This document shows, one piece after another, positions 16,463 to 23,462 of a DNA stretch of 36,797 nucleotides. Source of the stretch: Treponema sp. (GTDB lineage: Bacteria; Spirochaetota; Spirochaetia; Treponematales; Treponemataceae); NCBI GenBank assembly GCA_016293915.1, contig JAEDCY010000024.1:1-36797 (forward strand), in the 5' to 3' direction. Numbering within the stretch: the first letter of the stretch is position 1; every line of letters begins with the position of its first letter. The position numbers and the translations under genes are program-made. The notes under the pieces were generated by a model, which was not told where the DNA came from, did not search any database, and saw only the letters and a list, made by a program, of their open reading frames with translations.

Positions 16463-16954
16463 TTACATTTCCTCCATTGAAACACTTGACATATTGAAAT
16501 CACTGTAAGTGTTTACGCAAGCCGTATAAATTGAAAGTGCCTCTGTACCTGAAATATGAGACGAAGGATCAACTGTTGACTTTATTACACCATCGCGCTG
16601 AAACTGCTTAAAAACATATCGTGGTGAACCTTTTGTAATTCTATACATAACTCCACCTTTTACTGTCCACAACTTTGAAAATAAATATGCAACTTCTACA
16701 GCAGAAACTGCACTTTCAGCATTTTGATTTTCATTTTTCGAGGATGCTAAAAGACCTTTTTCCTGCATTACACTTACTGCATTTTCGTATGAAGAACTTT
16801 CATCCGTATAATCTAATTGAACTGCTGTCAGATAGCATACCTGGCCGAGAGTAACTTCTTCTGTATCAAGAATATCTGTTATAACGTCTGCAGACTGAGC
16901 CCAAAGCGATGCTGATAAAAGAAAAGTAAATATCAAAATCATTATCTTTTTCAT
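16463..16954 (-). CDS. Small secreted protein of unknown function, first gene of the envelope operon
   Basis: Starting at ATG 16954 the protein begins with a signal peptide (MKKIMILIFTFLLSASLWAQ) and has 163 residues. A start at 16975 would place the likely promoter -10 inside the gene. The mature part is mixed alpha/polar, with VTLGQVCYLTAVQLDY and AVSVMQEKGLLASS, which loosely recall S-layer-homology-like or helical repeat proteins. This is not secure. No good Shine-Dalgarno site is present; the mRNA may be leaderless. The order small secreted protein, barrel protein, FecR protein suggests joint function at the cell surface. Confidence 0.75.
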   Translation of the reverse strand: MKKIMILIFTFLLSASLWAQSADVITDILDTEEVTLGQVCYLTAVQLDYTDESSSYENAVSVMQEKGLLASSKNENQNAESAVSAVEVAYLFSKLWTVKGGVMYRITKGSPRYVFKQFQRDGVIKSTVDPSSHISGTEALSIYTACVNTYSDFNMSSVSMEEM

Positions 16955-16961
16955 AAAATAC

Positions 16962-16990
16962 ATATTACAGTACATTTTGACAGTTGTCTA
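16962..16990 (-). promoter_or_regulatory. Promoter of the envelope/ECF operon
   Basis: Minus-strand TAGACA (16990-16985) and TAATAT (16967-16962) with a 17-base spacer. The expected start is within a base or two of ATG 16954, so the transcript could be leaderless. It interleaves with the divergent lacI-type promoter. Confidence 0.55.
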
Positions 16991-17006
16991 CTTGTAACGC
17001 TATAAT
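16977..17006 (+). promoter_or_regulatory. Promoter of the LacI-type regulator gene
   Basis: Consensus TTGACA (16977-16982) and TATAAT (17001-17006) with an 18-base spacer. The ATG at 17015 is eight bases past the -10, so transcription should begin at or next to the start codon. Confidence 0.75.
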
Positions 17007-17014
17007 GGTAGCAA

Positions 17015-18049
17015 ATGGTTACCTTAAAAGAAATAGCAGAAAAATGTTCTGTTTCAATCACTACTGTCTCAAATATTCTCAATGGAAAATCAAATGTTTC
17101 TGAAATTACCAAAAAAAGAGTTCTTGAAGTAATCAAGGCAACCGGTTACCGTCCAAATTATATGGCAAGAGGACTTCGTGCCAGTAAAACAAACTCTGTA
17201 GGAATCATAATTGATGATCTTACAGAATTCAGTTCCACAGGAATCATTGATGGTATAATGGCTTATTTTGATGAGCATAAATACAAAGCTATTCTTGAAA
17301 ACCTTCGTTTTTATTCAAAATGGGGAACCAAATGGTATCATAACAAGGGCTACGAAGATTCTGTTCAGCAGGCAATTGATGAATTTGAATCTATTAAAGT
17401 TGATGGAATAATTTACGTTGCCGGTCATGCAAGATGCATTTCCTGTATTCCGGAAAAATTGAATATTCCGCTTGTTATTTCTTATGCCTTTACTGAACAA
17501 CCTGGTTTTTCTTCTGTAGAATTTGATGATGTAAAAGCTGCCTGCGATATTACAAATCATCTTATAAAAAACGGCCATAAAAAAATTGCTGTAATTGCCG
17601 GTACAAAAAATAATATTCATACAGAACGACGTCTAGAAGGTTTTAAAAAGGCAATGCAAGAAAACGCCCTTTCTGTAAATGAAAAAGATATTGTATATGG
17701 AAAATGGGATGCAGAAAGCGGACATCAGAATGCACAAACACTTTTAAAAGGCTCTGATTATTCTGCAATTTTCTGTTTTAACGACCTTATGGCAGCCGGC
17801 GTTTATGATTATCTTTATGAGAATAAACTTGTTCCAGGAAAAGATATTTCAGTTGCAGGTTTTGATAACCGTACAATGTCACAATTCTTAAAACCAGCCC
17901 TGACAACAGTAGAAATTCCGCTTGTAGAAATCGGACGCAAATCTGCAGAGCTTATTTTAAATCAGATTAATAATCCTGATAATTTTGAAGTCCAGCAAAG
18001 CTTTGTTGAATGCAAAATTATTGAAAGAGATTCTATTAAAAGAAAATAA
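17015..18049 (+). CDS. LacI-family transcriptional regulator
   Basis: A 344-residue DNA-binding regulator responding to a small ligand. The LacI helix-turn-helix is at residues about 2-25 (VTLKEIAEKCSVSITTVSNILNG), followed by the hinge helix (YRPNYMARGLRASKTNSVG) and a periplasmic-binding-protein-like ligand domain ending with CFNDLMAAGVYDYL and SVAGFDNRTMSQFLKPALTTVEIP. The ligand is not predictable. It faces the six-gene minus-strand operon across a 60-base gap with overlapping promoters, so it probably controls that operon, itself, or both. The next gene on its strand, an M18 aminopeptidase, starts 13 bases after the stop. Confidence 0.95.
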   Translation: MVTLKEIAEKCSVSITTVSNILNGKSNVSEITKKRVLEVIKATGYRPNYMARGLRASKTNSVGIIIDDLTEFSSTGIIDGIMAYFDEHKYKAILENLRFYSKWGTKWYHNKGYEDSVQQAIDEFESIKVDGIIYVAGHARCISCIPEKLNIPLVISYAFTEQPGFSSVEFDDVKAACDITNHLIKNGHKKIAVIAGTKNNIHTERRLEGFKKAMQENALSVNEKDIVYGKWDAESGHQNAQTLLKGSDYSAIFCFNDLMAAGVYDYLYENKLVPGKDISVAGFDNRTMSQFLKPALTTVEIPLVEIGRKSAELILNQINNPDNFEVQQSFVECKIIERDSIKRK

Positions 18050-18062
18050 TAAGGAGACTACA

Positions 18063-19418
18063 GTGAACGAACAATTAATCGTAGATTACAAAAACTTTTT
18101 GAATAATGGTAAAACCGAACGAGAATGTGTAGAACAGATTTTGAAAATGGCCCAGAAAAACGGCTATAAAGACATTTCAAAATTCAAAAAACTCAGTCCG
18201 GGCGATAAAGTTTATGTCACAAAAATGAATAAGGCTGTTGCTCTGTTTGAAATCGGTTTTGAGCCTATTGAAAAGGGAATGAACATTCTTTGCGCCCACA
18301 TCGACTCACCTCGTCTGGATGCTAAGCAGAATCCTTTTTATGAAAAAGACTGCATAACATACATGAATACCCACTATTATGGTGGTATCAAAAAATATCA
18401 GTGGACAACTTTGCCGCTTGCCATTCACGGAATTGTTGTAAAAAAAGACGGAAAATCTGTAAATGTTGTTATAGGTGAAAATAATGATGAACCGGTTTTC
18501 TGTATTTCTGATATTTTGCCTCACCTTGCTCAGGAACAGCTTAAAGAAAAAGCAAGTGATTTTATTAAGGGAGAAGATTTAGACGTAATCATGGGTTCTG
18601 TTTCACCTTCTCCAAAAGATGAAAATCTCACAAAAGAAGAAAAGAAAGACCTCAAGGAAAAAAGCAAAAAGACTGTACTTGCCCTTCTTAAAGAGATGTA
18701 CGGAATCGATGAAAAAGATTTTGAATCTGCAGAGCTTGAAATTGTACCTGCCGGAAAAGCCCGTGATATGGGACTTGACCGCTCTATGATTCTCGGTTAT
18801 GGCCAGGATGACCGTTCCTGCGCTTATGCTTCGGTGGCTGCTATGCTCGAGGCTCATGCAGGAAAGAGAACAACCTGCTGCCTTTGTGTAGACAAAGAAG
18901 AAATTGGTAGTGTCGGCGCAACTGGTATGGCATCTAACCTTTTTGAAAATATGACTGCAGAAATAATTGCACTTACAGAGGCAAATTACAGCGAGCTTAC
19001 TTTACGCCGCTGTCTTGCTAATTCCAATATGCTTTCAAGTGATGTAAATGCAGCTTATGATCCAATGAACGCCGGCCTTTACGACAAAGAAAATGCAAGC
19101 ATGCTGGGTGGCGGAGTTACCTTCCAGAAGTACACAGGAAGCCGCGGAAAATCTGGCGCCAGCGACGCAAATCCAGAATTTATTGCTAAGGTCCGCGCCG
19201 CAATGTACGACTCAAATGTTACTTATCAGATGGCTGAACTTGGAAAGGTTGACCAGGGTGGGGGTGGAACAATTGCCTACCACGCTGCAAAATACGGAAT
19301 GAACGTACTCGACGGTGGCGTTGCAGTTTTGAGCATGCACGCTCCATGGGAAATCACCAGCAAGGAAGATATAAGCCAGATGTACGAGTGCTGTAAGGCT
19401 TTTTTGGGATTGAATTAA
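18063..19418 (+). CDS. M18-family aminopeptidase
   Basis: Cytoplasmic zinc metallopeptidase that removes N-terminal, often acidic, residues from peptides. A GTG start at 18063 is chosen because AAGGAG lies 8 bases upstream; a longer frame from 17985 would run back into the regulator gene. The product has 451 residues. Metal and active-site motifs are CAHIDSPRLD (first His/Asp ligands, about residue 78), GYGQDDRSCAYA (bridging Asp), CVDKEEIGSVGATG (catalytic Glu pair) and AVLSMHAPWEITSK (last His). The KSGASDANPEF segment is also typical. It probably shares a transcript with the LacI-type gene. Confidence 0.93.
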   Translation: MNEQLIVDYKNFLNNGKTERECVEQILKMAQKNGYKDISKFKKLSPGDKVYVTKMNKAVALFEIGFEPIEKGMNILCAHIDSPRLDAKQNPFYEKDCITYMNTHYYGGIKKYQWTTLPLAIHGIVVKKDGKSVNVVIGENNDEPVFCISDILPHLAQEQLKEKASDFIKGEDLDVIMGSVSPSPKDENLTKEEKKDLKEKSKKTVLALLKEMYGIDEKDFESAELEIVPAGKARDMGLDRSMILGYGQDDRSCAYASVAAMLEAHAGKRTTCCLCVDKEEIGSVGATGMASNLFENMTAEIIALTEANYSELTLRRCLANSNMLSSDVNAAYDPMNAGLYDKENASMLGGGVTFQKYTGSRGKSGASDANPEFIAKVRAAMYDSNVTYQMAELGKVDQGGGGTIAYHAAKYGMNVLDGGVAVLSMHAPWEITSKEDISQMYECCKAFLGLN

Positions 19419-19436
19419 AATGTGATTACTCTTTCC

Positions 19437-19474
19437 GGTGGTTTCGATACGATGCTTCGCATCACTCAACCACC
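19437..19474. repeat. REP-like palindrome, copy identical to 19978-20015
   Basis: 38-base palindrome with GGTGGTTTCGATACG and CACTCAACCACC arms around the hairpin ATGCTTCGCAT. It is identical to the copy at 19978-20015 in the same orientation, so the two form direct repeats enclosing the GIY-YIG gene. Confidence 0.92.
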
Positions 19475-19493
19475 TGGCGTCTACCGTAATTCT

Positions 19494-19529
19494 GGTGGTT
19501 TCGATTCGGTCTGCGGCCTACTCAACCAC
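19494..19529. repeat. REP-like palindrome, second copy of the cluster
   Basis: GGTGGTTTCGATTCGG followed by TCTGCGGCC and TACTCAACCAC: same arms, different tip. One arm is imperfect. Confidence 0.85.
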
Positions 19530-19547
19530 TGCATTTTCTGTGTTACC

Positions 19548-19588
19548 GGTGGTTGAGTAGGCTTCGAAGAAGCCGTATCGAAACCACC
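19548..19588. repeat. REP-like palindrome, third copy, opposite orientation
   Basis: GGTGGTTGAGTAGGCTTC and the complementary GAAGCCGTATCGAAACC arms. It is inverted relative to the two copies before it and lies six bases before the 3' end of the GIY-YIG gene. Confidence 0.9.
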
Positions 19589-19594
19589 AAAGAG

Positions 19595-19891
19595 TTACCT
19601 AACCTTTTTTTTGAACTCTTTTTTACTCAATCCTTTTAATGATTCATATTTCATGTTTATTAAGGCTTGTCGCTTTTTATGACTCCATCCCTGAACCTGT
19701 TTTTCTCGAAGAAATGCATCTTTTATACTTAGACATTCTTCATAATAAACAAGCTTGACTGGTAATCGATACTTTGTGTATTCAGCCCCCATTCCCTGTT
19801 TATGTTCCTCAATTCTTCTTGGAAGGTCAGTGGTGCTGCCAACATAATATGAATTGTCCTTGCATTGAAGTATATACATACATGGTTTCAT
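19595..19891 (-). CDS. Single-domain GIY-YIG nuclease (UPF0213/YhbQ-like)
   Basis: The start is set at ATG 19891 because GGAGG lies eight bases upstream; the longer frame from 19924 lacks such a site. The 98-residue product is one GIY-YIG domain: CMYILQCKDNSYYVGSTTDL carries the two signature tyrosine-containing strands (YIL and YYVG), followed by RRIEEHKQG with the catalytic Arg, and a Glu within AFLREKQVQGW. A basic tail (SKKEFKKKVR) follows. Members of this family are stand-alone nucleases of mostly unknown role. Here the gene is enclosed by four copies of one palindrome family. Confidence 0.9.
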   Translation of the reverse strand: MKPCMYILQCKDNSYYVGSTTDLPRRIEEHKQGMGAEYTKYRLPVKLVYYEECLSIKDAFLREKQVQGWSHKKRQALINMKYESLKGLSKKEFKKKVR

Positions 19892-19977
19892 ATAGTCCTC
19901 CTGCATATAATATAGACAAGACATTGATGTTTTAGGAAAAAGAATTGAGAAAAAATTGTATAATTTTCGAAAAAAAT

Positions 19978-20015
19978 GGTGGTTTCGATACGATGCTTCG
20001 CATCACTCAACCACC
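19978..20015. repeat. REP-like palindrome upstream of the GIY-YIG gene
   Basis: Same 38-base sequence as at 19437, lying between the GIY-YIG gene and the 3' end of parB. Confidence 0.92.
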
Positions 20016-20024
20016 GGAAGGCAT

Positions 20025-20993
20025 TTATTTCTTACTCATCAAGACTTCGTAGATTCTATCGAAGTCTTTTTTATTGTCAAATCCGATTATAATTGAACCT
20101 TTGTTTATGTCGCCTTTGAGACTGACGTCGCGGGTTCCAAAAATATTTCTGAGTTCCTGCTCAAAGGCCAGAACATCTGCATCTTTTTTAGGGGCTTTCT
20201 TTTCTTCTTTCTTGCTGGCAGCACGGCCACCACCATTGTAAGTATCAGCGAGAGCCTCTGCTTCACGAACTGAAAGTCCGCTGCCAACGATTTTACCGAA
20301 CATTACGCGCATGTCGGCATCGTTTTTTACCATAAGAAGGGCTCGTGCATGGCCGGAAGTAATCTGCCCGGTAACAAGAGCCTGCTGAATATCACCAGGC
20401 AACTTCAAAAGGCGAATTGCATTTGCAACTGTAGCGCGGGCCTTTCCAACACGCTTTGCAACCTCTTCCTGATTAAGGTCGCCCATCTGAATAAGATTAT
20501 AATAAGCTGTAGCTTCTTCAATAGGATTAAGGTCGGCACGCTGAATATTTTCAATAAGTGCCATTTCCAGCTTCTGCTGCTCATCGAACTTGCGGAGTTG
20601 AACCGGAACCTTTGTAAGCCCTGCCATTTTAGCGGCACGTGTACGGCGTTCACCGGCAATAATGTAAAACTGACCATCACCTGCATCTTCAATAATGATT
20701 GGCTGAAGGATTCCGTTTGCCTTAATTGATTCGCAAAGTTCATCCAGCTGCTTTTGATTAAACTCAATACGAGGCTGCTTTGGGTTCGGCTTAAGAAGAG
20801 CCGGATCCAGCCACATAGAGCCGTCTTCTTTCATTTCGATTGCGGCAGGAATCTTTGTTCTTTTTAAGGTGGTTGAATGCAGACCTCCGGTAGATGCCGC
20901 TGCGGCACCTGTTGAAACTGCGACTTCTTCCTGTGCAGCAGGGTTTTCACCCAAAAGTGCACCAAGTCCTTTTCCTAATGCATTTTTAGCCAC
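20025..20993 (-). CDS. parB: Chromosome-partitioning protein ParB (Spo0J-like)
   Basis: DNA-binding CTPase clamp that loads at parS sites and segregates the origin region with ParA. The 322-residue protein shows the ParA-contact N-terminus (KNALGKGLGALLGENP), an Ala/Thr-rich linker, NPKQPRIEFNQKQLDELCESI, the CTP-binding motif AGERRTRAAK (about residue 114-123), ALIENIQRADLNPIEEA, the helix-turn-helix NQEEVAKRVGKARATVANAIRLLKLP, and a C-terminal dimerisation domain after a charged linker. It overlaps parA by eight bases. I found no parS-like TGTTNCACGTGNAACA in the window. Confidence 0.96.
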   Translation of the reverse strand: MAKNALGKGLGALLGENPAAQEEVAVSTGAAAASTGGLHSTTLKRTKIPAAIEMKEDGSMWLDPALLKPNPKQPRIEFNQKQLDELCESIKANGILQPIIIEDAGDGQFYIIAGERRTRAAKMAGLTKVPVQLRKFDEQQKLEMALIENIQRADLNPIEEATAYYNLIQMGDLNQEEVAKRVGKARATVANAIRLLKLPGDIQQALVTGQITSGHARALLMVKNDADMRVMFGKIVGSGLSVREAEALADTYNGGGRAASKKEEKKAPKKDADVLAFEQELRNIFGTRDVSLKGDINKGSIIIGFDNKKDFDRIYEVLMSKK

Positions 20994-21741
20994 GACGAAT
21001 CACCTCTTCTGCAAGCTTTGCATAACTGCGAGCCCCTACACATTCAGGGTCATATTTACAGATAGGAAGTCCATGAGATGGAGCTTCTGAAAGTCGAACG
21101 TTACGAGGAATGATTGTATTGAAAACAACATCCTTAAAATATGATTTAACCTGCATTACAACATCCTGTGCAAGGCGGGTTCGGGAATCATACATAGTAA
21201 AGAAGATACCACCGATTTTAAGCTCCGGATTAATTCCCTTCTGAACCTTCTGAACGGTCTGCAAAAGAAGAGTAATACCTTCGAGAGCGAAGTATTCACA
21301 CTGCATAGGAACAAGAACCGAATCTGCGGCAGCAAGACCATTAAGTGTAAGAATTCCAAGGGAAGGTGGACAGTCAATCAGAATATAATCATAAACAGCC
21401 TTAAGTGGTTCAAGTGCATTTTTGAGGTAGAATTCACGGTCTTCCTGATCTGCAAGCTCAATTGCAACACCAGAAAGGTCTATAGATGCACTTATTGCAT
21501 CAAGGTTTTCTACAGACGTCTTTTTAATGGCTTTTTCTGCTTCTACCTGACCGGCAAGCAGCTCGTAAATGGTAGGCTTATCCTTTGAAACGCCTACACC
21601 GCTGGACATATTGCCCTGAGAGTCAAAATCTACAAGAAGAACCTTTTTTCCGGCAAGCGCGATATATGCGCCGATATTGATTGCGGAGGTGGTTTTACCA
21701 ACGCCACCCTTCTGATTTACAAAAACAATACACTTTCCCAT
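20986..21741 (-). CDS. parA: Chromosome-partitioning ATPase ParA (Soj)
   Basis: Walker-type ATPase that forms the nucleoid gradient moving ParB-parS. The deviant Walker A KGGVGKTTSAINIG is at residues about 11-24, motif A' is VDFDSQGNMSSG (about 38-49), and Walker B is YILIDCPPSLG (about 118-128). The 251 residues are typical for chromosomal Soj without an N-terminal HTH, as opposed to plasmid ParA. It is the promoter-proximal gene of the parAB pair. A 215-bp MITE-like element begins 47 bases upstream of its start codon. Confidence 0.96.
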   Translation of the reverse strand: MGKCIVFVNQKGGVGKTTSAINIGAYIALAGKKVLLVDFDSQGNMSSGVGVSKDKPTIYELLAGQVEAEKAIKKTSVENLDAISASIDLSGVAIELADQEDREFYLKNALEPLKAVYDYILIDCPPSLGILTLNGLAAADSVLVPMQCEYFALEGITLLLQTVQKVQKGINPELKIGGIFFTMYDSRTRLAQDVVMQVKSYFKDVVFNTIIPRNVRLSEAPSHGLPICKYDPECVGARSYAKLAEEVIRRG

Positions 21742-21788
21742 AAAATAAAATGTATCATTTTTTACTAAAATAGTATACAGTAAAAATG

Positions 21789-22003
21789 CAGGGCCTCAGC
21801 ATTATAAAAGATTTACGTAATTTTGGCGCGAGGGAGCGGGGCGTGGTATAAAAACACTCTTTTTGTGGCTGCCGCGTAAGCGGCAGGTGTAATAGTTTCT
21901 ATACCACAAAAAGCGTGTAGCGCATTATTGCGCGGTTTTGTACCACGAAGCCGTGACCGGAAGCCAAGTTTTCAGAATTTTGTTTTATAATGCGGAAGCC
22001 CTG
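21789..22003. mobile_element. 215-bp MITE-like palindromic element with 10-bp target duplication
   Basis: Terminal inverted repeats of 21 bases (CAGGGCCTCAGCATTATAAA at the left, complement CAGGGCTTCCGCATTATAAA at the right, 19 of 21 matching) bound an internally palindromic stretch with GTGGTATA and TATACCAC arms and a central TGCCGC-GTAA-GCGGCA hairpin. The element is flanked by AGTAAAAATG at 21779-21788 and AGTAAAAATG at 22004-22013, an exact 10-base direct repeat. No transposase is encoded. These are the hallmarks of a non-autonomous transposable element inserted upstream of parA. Confidence 0.85.
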
Positions 22004-22041
22004 AGTAAAAATGTATCTGAAATTGAATAAACAAAGACATC

Positions 22042-22134
22042 TTGAAAAACCCATCCCTTACGCGAAAAAAGAGCCTTGCCAACGGGGATGATGTTGTCAA
22101 GGCTCTTTTTTCACTCCGGGATGGAGTTTTTCAA
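22042..22134. repeat. Nested inverted repeat, possible bidirectional terminator
   Basis: The outer arms TTGAAAAACCCATCCC (22042-22057) and GGGATGGAGTTTTTCAA (22118-22134) enclose an inner perfect stem AAAAAAGAGCCTTG / CAAGGCTCTTTTTT (22065-22078 and 22098-22111). The inner part looks like an intrinsic terminator on either strand. The outer arms suggest a larger repeat element. It lies between the parA-side MITE and the methyltransferase gene. Confidence 0.7.
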
Positions 22135-22491
22135 TTAACGTGTTTGATACATTTTATTATATGGGAAAATAGAAGCAGGAAGAAATATGACTATTAGCGT
22201 GACACTATCGAAGCCTACCGGGGATGTGGAAAAGCTGCTGGGACGGGCTTATCAGAAGATTAAGATCCGGGCTGTAAATGCGGCTGACGGGGCTTCATAC
22301 CAGGCTGAAATGTTTACTAAAACTCAGGTTTTTCATAGGAAGTTTTCTGAAAGTGAACTTGAAGATTTTTTGAAAGCTAACTCTGGAATCACCTTTAAAA
22401 ACGTTGTTACCCGAACTAATACCGAAGAAATCACACTGCTTACAAATAAAAAGGGAAAGACTACTGAGCTTAGAAAGAAACTGAAAACACC

Positions 22492-22530
22492 GGTGGTTGA
22501 GTGCGAGCAACGCGAGTGTATCGAAACCAC
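22492..22530. repeat. REP-like palindrome inside the methyltransferase gene (copy 1)
   Basis: GGTGGTTGAGTGCGAG and the arm TGTATCGAAACCAC around a small hairpin, read in frame as part of the protein. Confidence 0.9.
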
Positions 22531-22552
22531 AAATTTAAGGATTAAGCCTGCT

Positions 22553-22589
22553 GGTGGTTTCGATACGACCTACGGTCTACTCAACCACC
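22553..22589. repeat. REP-like palindrome inside the methyltransferase gene (copy 2)
   Basis: GGTGGTTTCGATACGACC and GGTCTACTCAACCACC arms, inverted relative to the copy 23 bases upstream, giving a paired arrangement like bacterial interspersed mosaic elements. Confidence 0.9.
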
Positions 22590-23462
22590 GCAAACATTAC
22601 CTTTTACCCGAAGGCAGACCTGTTCCTTTTCTGGTTCTGCTTGGAATTATGAATGATGAAGGCAAAGTGATTTCTTCCCGCTAAGACAAGTTCCGCCAGA
22701 TAAACCGCTTTCTCGAATTCATTGATGATATACTTCCGGAGTTTACAGACAAAACAGCAGCCGGTCAGCCTCTTCGTATTGCAGACTTTGGCTGCGGAAA
22801 ATCTTACCTTACTTTTGCAGTACATTATTATCTTACAGAAATCCGTCATATTCCCTGCGAAATAGAAGGTTTAGACCTCAAGGAAGAAGTAATTACCTAC
22901 TGTAACGAAATGGCAAAAAAGCTCAATCTACAAAATCTGATTTTCCATACGGGAAACATTGCAGATTACTCCGGCCAGCATAATCCTGATATAGTAATCA
23001 CACTTCATGCCTGCGATACTGCTACCGACTACGCCTTAAAATATGCCGTCGAACGCGGGGCTCGTGCCATCTTAAGCGTACCCTGCTGCCAACATCAGAT
23101 AAATACCCAGCTCCAGAAACAGGACAAGGCAACCGCTTCTGAAATTCCTCCTGAATTCACACCTCTATTAAAATGGGGAATTATCCGCGAAAAGTTCAGT
23201 TCTCTGGTAACAGACGCACTCCGCGGTGAATGGCTTGAGCAGCAGAATTATAAAGTTCAGATGCTTGAGTTTATTGATATGGAACACACACCTAAAAATA
23301 TCTTAATACGAGCCGTAAAAAAATCGACCGGCAAAGACACAACAAATAAGCTTCCCGATCTTGCTGCAGCTCTTAAAGTTATGCCTGAAATCTTTTCATA
23401 ATTTTTTATAGTATATTTTCCCGACTTCCCACGGTATAAATTCCTTACTATAATTTTGATTT

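Larger units (their letters stand above)
22187..23401 (+). pseudogene. SAM-dependent methyltransferase gene interrupted by an in-frame TAA and two REP insertions
   Basis: Two open segments, 22187-22681 and 22685-23401, lie in the same frame separated only by TAA at 22682-22684. Read through, they form one protein of about 404 residues. The C-terminal part is a class I methyltransferase: DKFRQINRFLEFIDDI, then motif I IADFGCGKSYLTFAV, EGLDLKEEVI, and VITLHACDTATDYAL, with a later SVPCCQHQ. The N-terminal half includes HRKHYLLPEGRPVPFLVLLG. Between the halves two REP palindromes (22492-22530 and 22553-22589, inverted to each other) add residues such as TPVVECEQRECIETT without breaking the frame. 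The nonsense codon probably inactivates the gene. An AGGAAG site precedes ATG 22187. Nucleic acid is a possible substrate, but this is not established. Confidence 0.8.

Noticed and set aside
19437..19588. Tandem repeats resembling a CRISPR array
   Set aside because: The units are palindromes in mixed orientation with irregular, short spacing and no adjacent cas genes.
20025..21741. A plasmid or prophage origin suggested by parAB
   Set aside because: ParA lacks the plasmid-type N-terminal HTH, ParB is chromosomal type, and there are no replication or phage genes nearby.
20025..22186. parS sites near parAB
   Set aside because: I looked for the TGTTNCACGTGNAACA consensus and saw none in this stretch.
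22682..22684. Stop-codon recoding (programmed readthrough or selenocysteine)
   Set aside because: TAA is not used for selenocysteine, no stimulatory structure is evident, and decay with repeat insertion is a simpler explanation.
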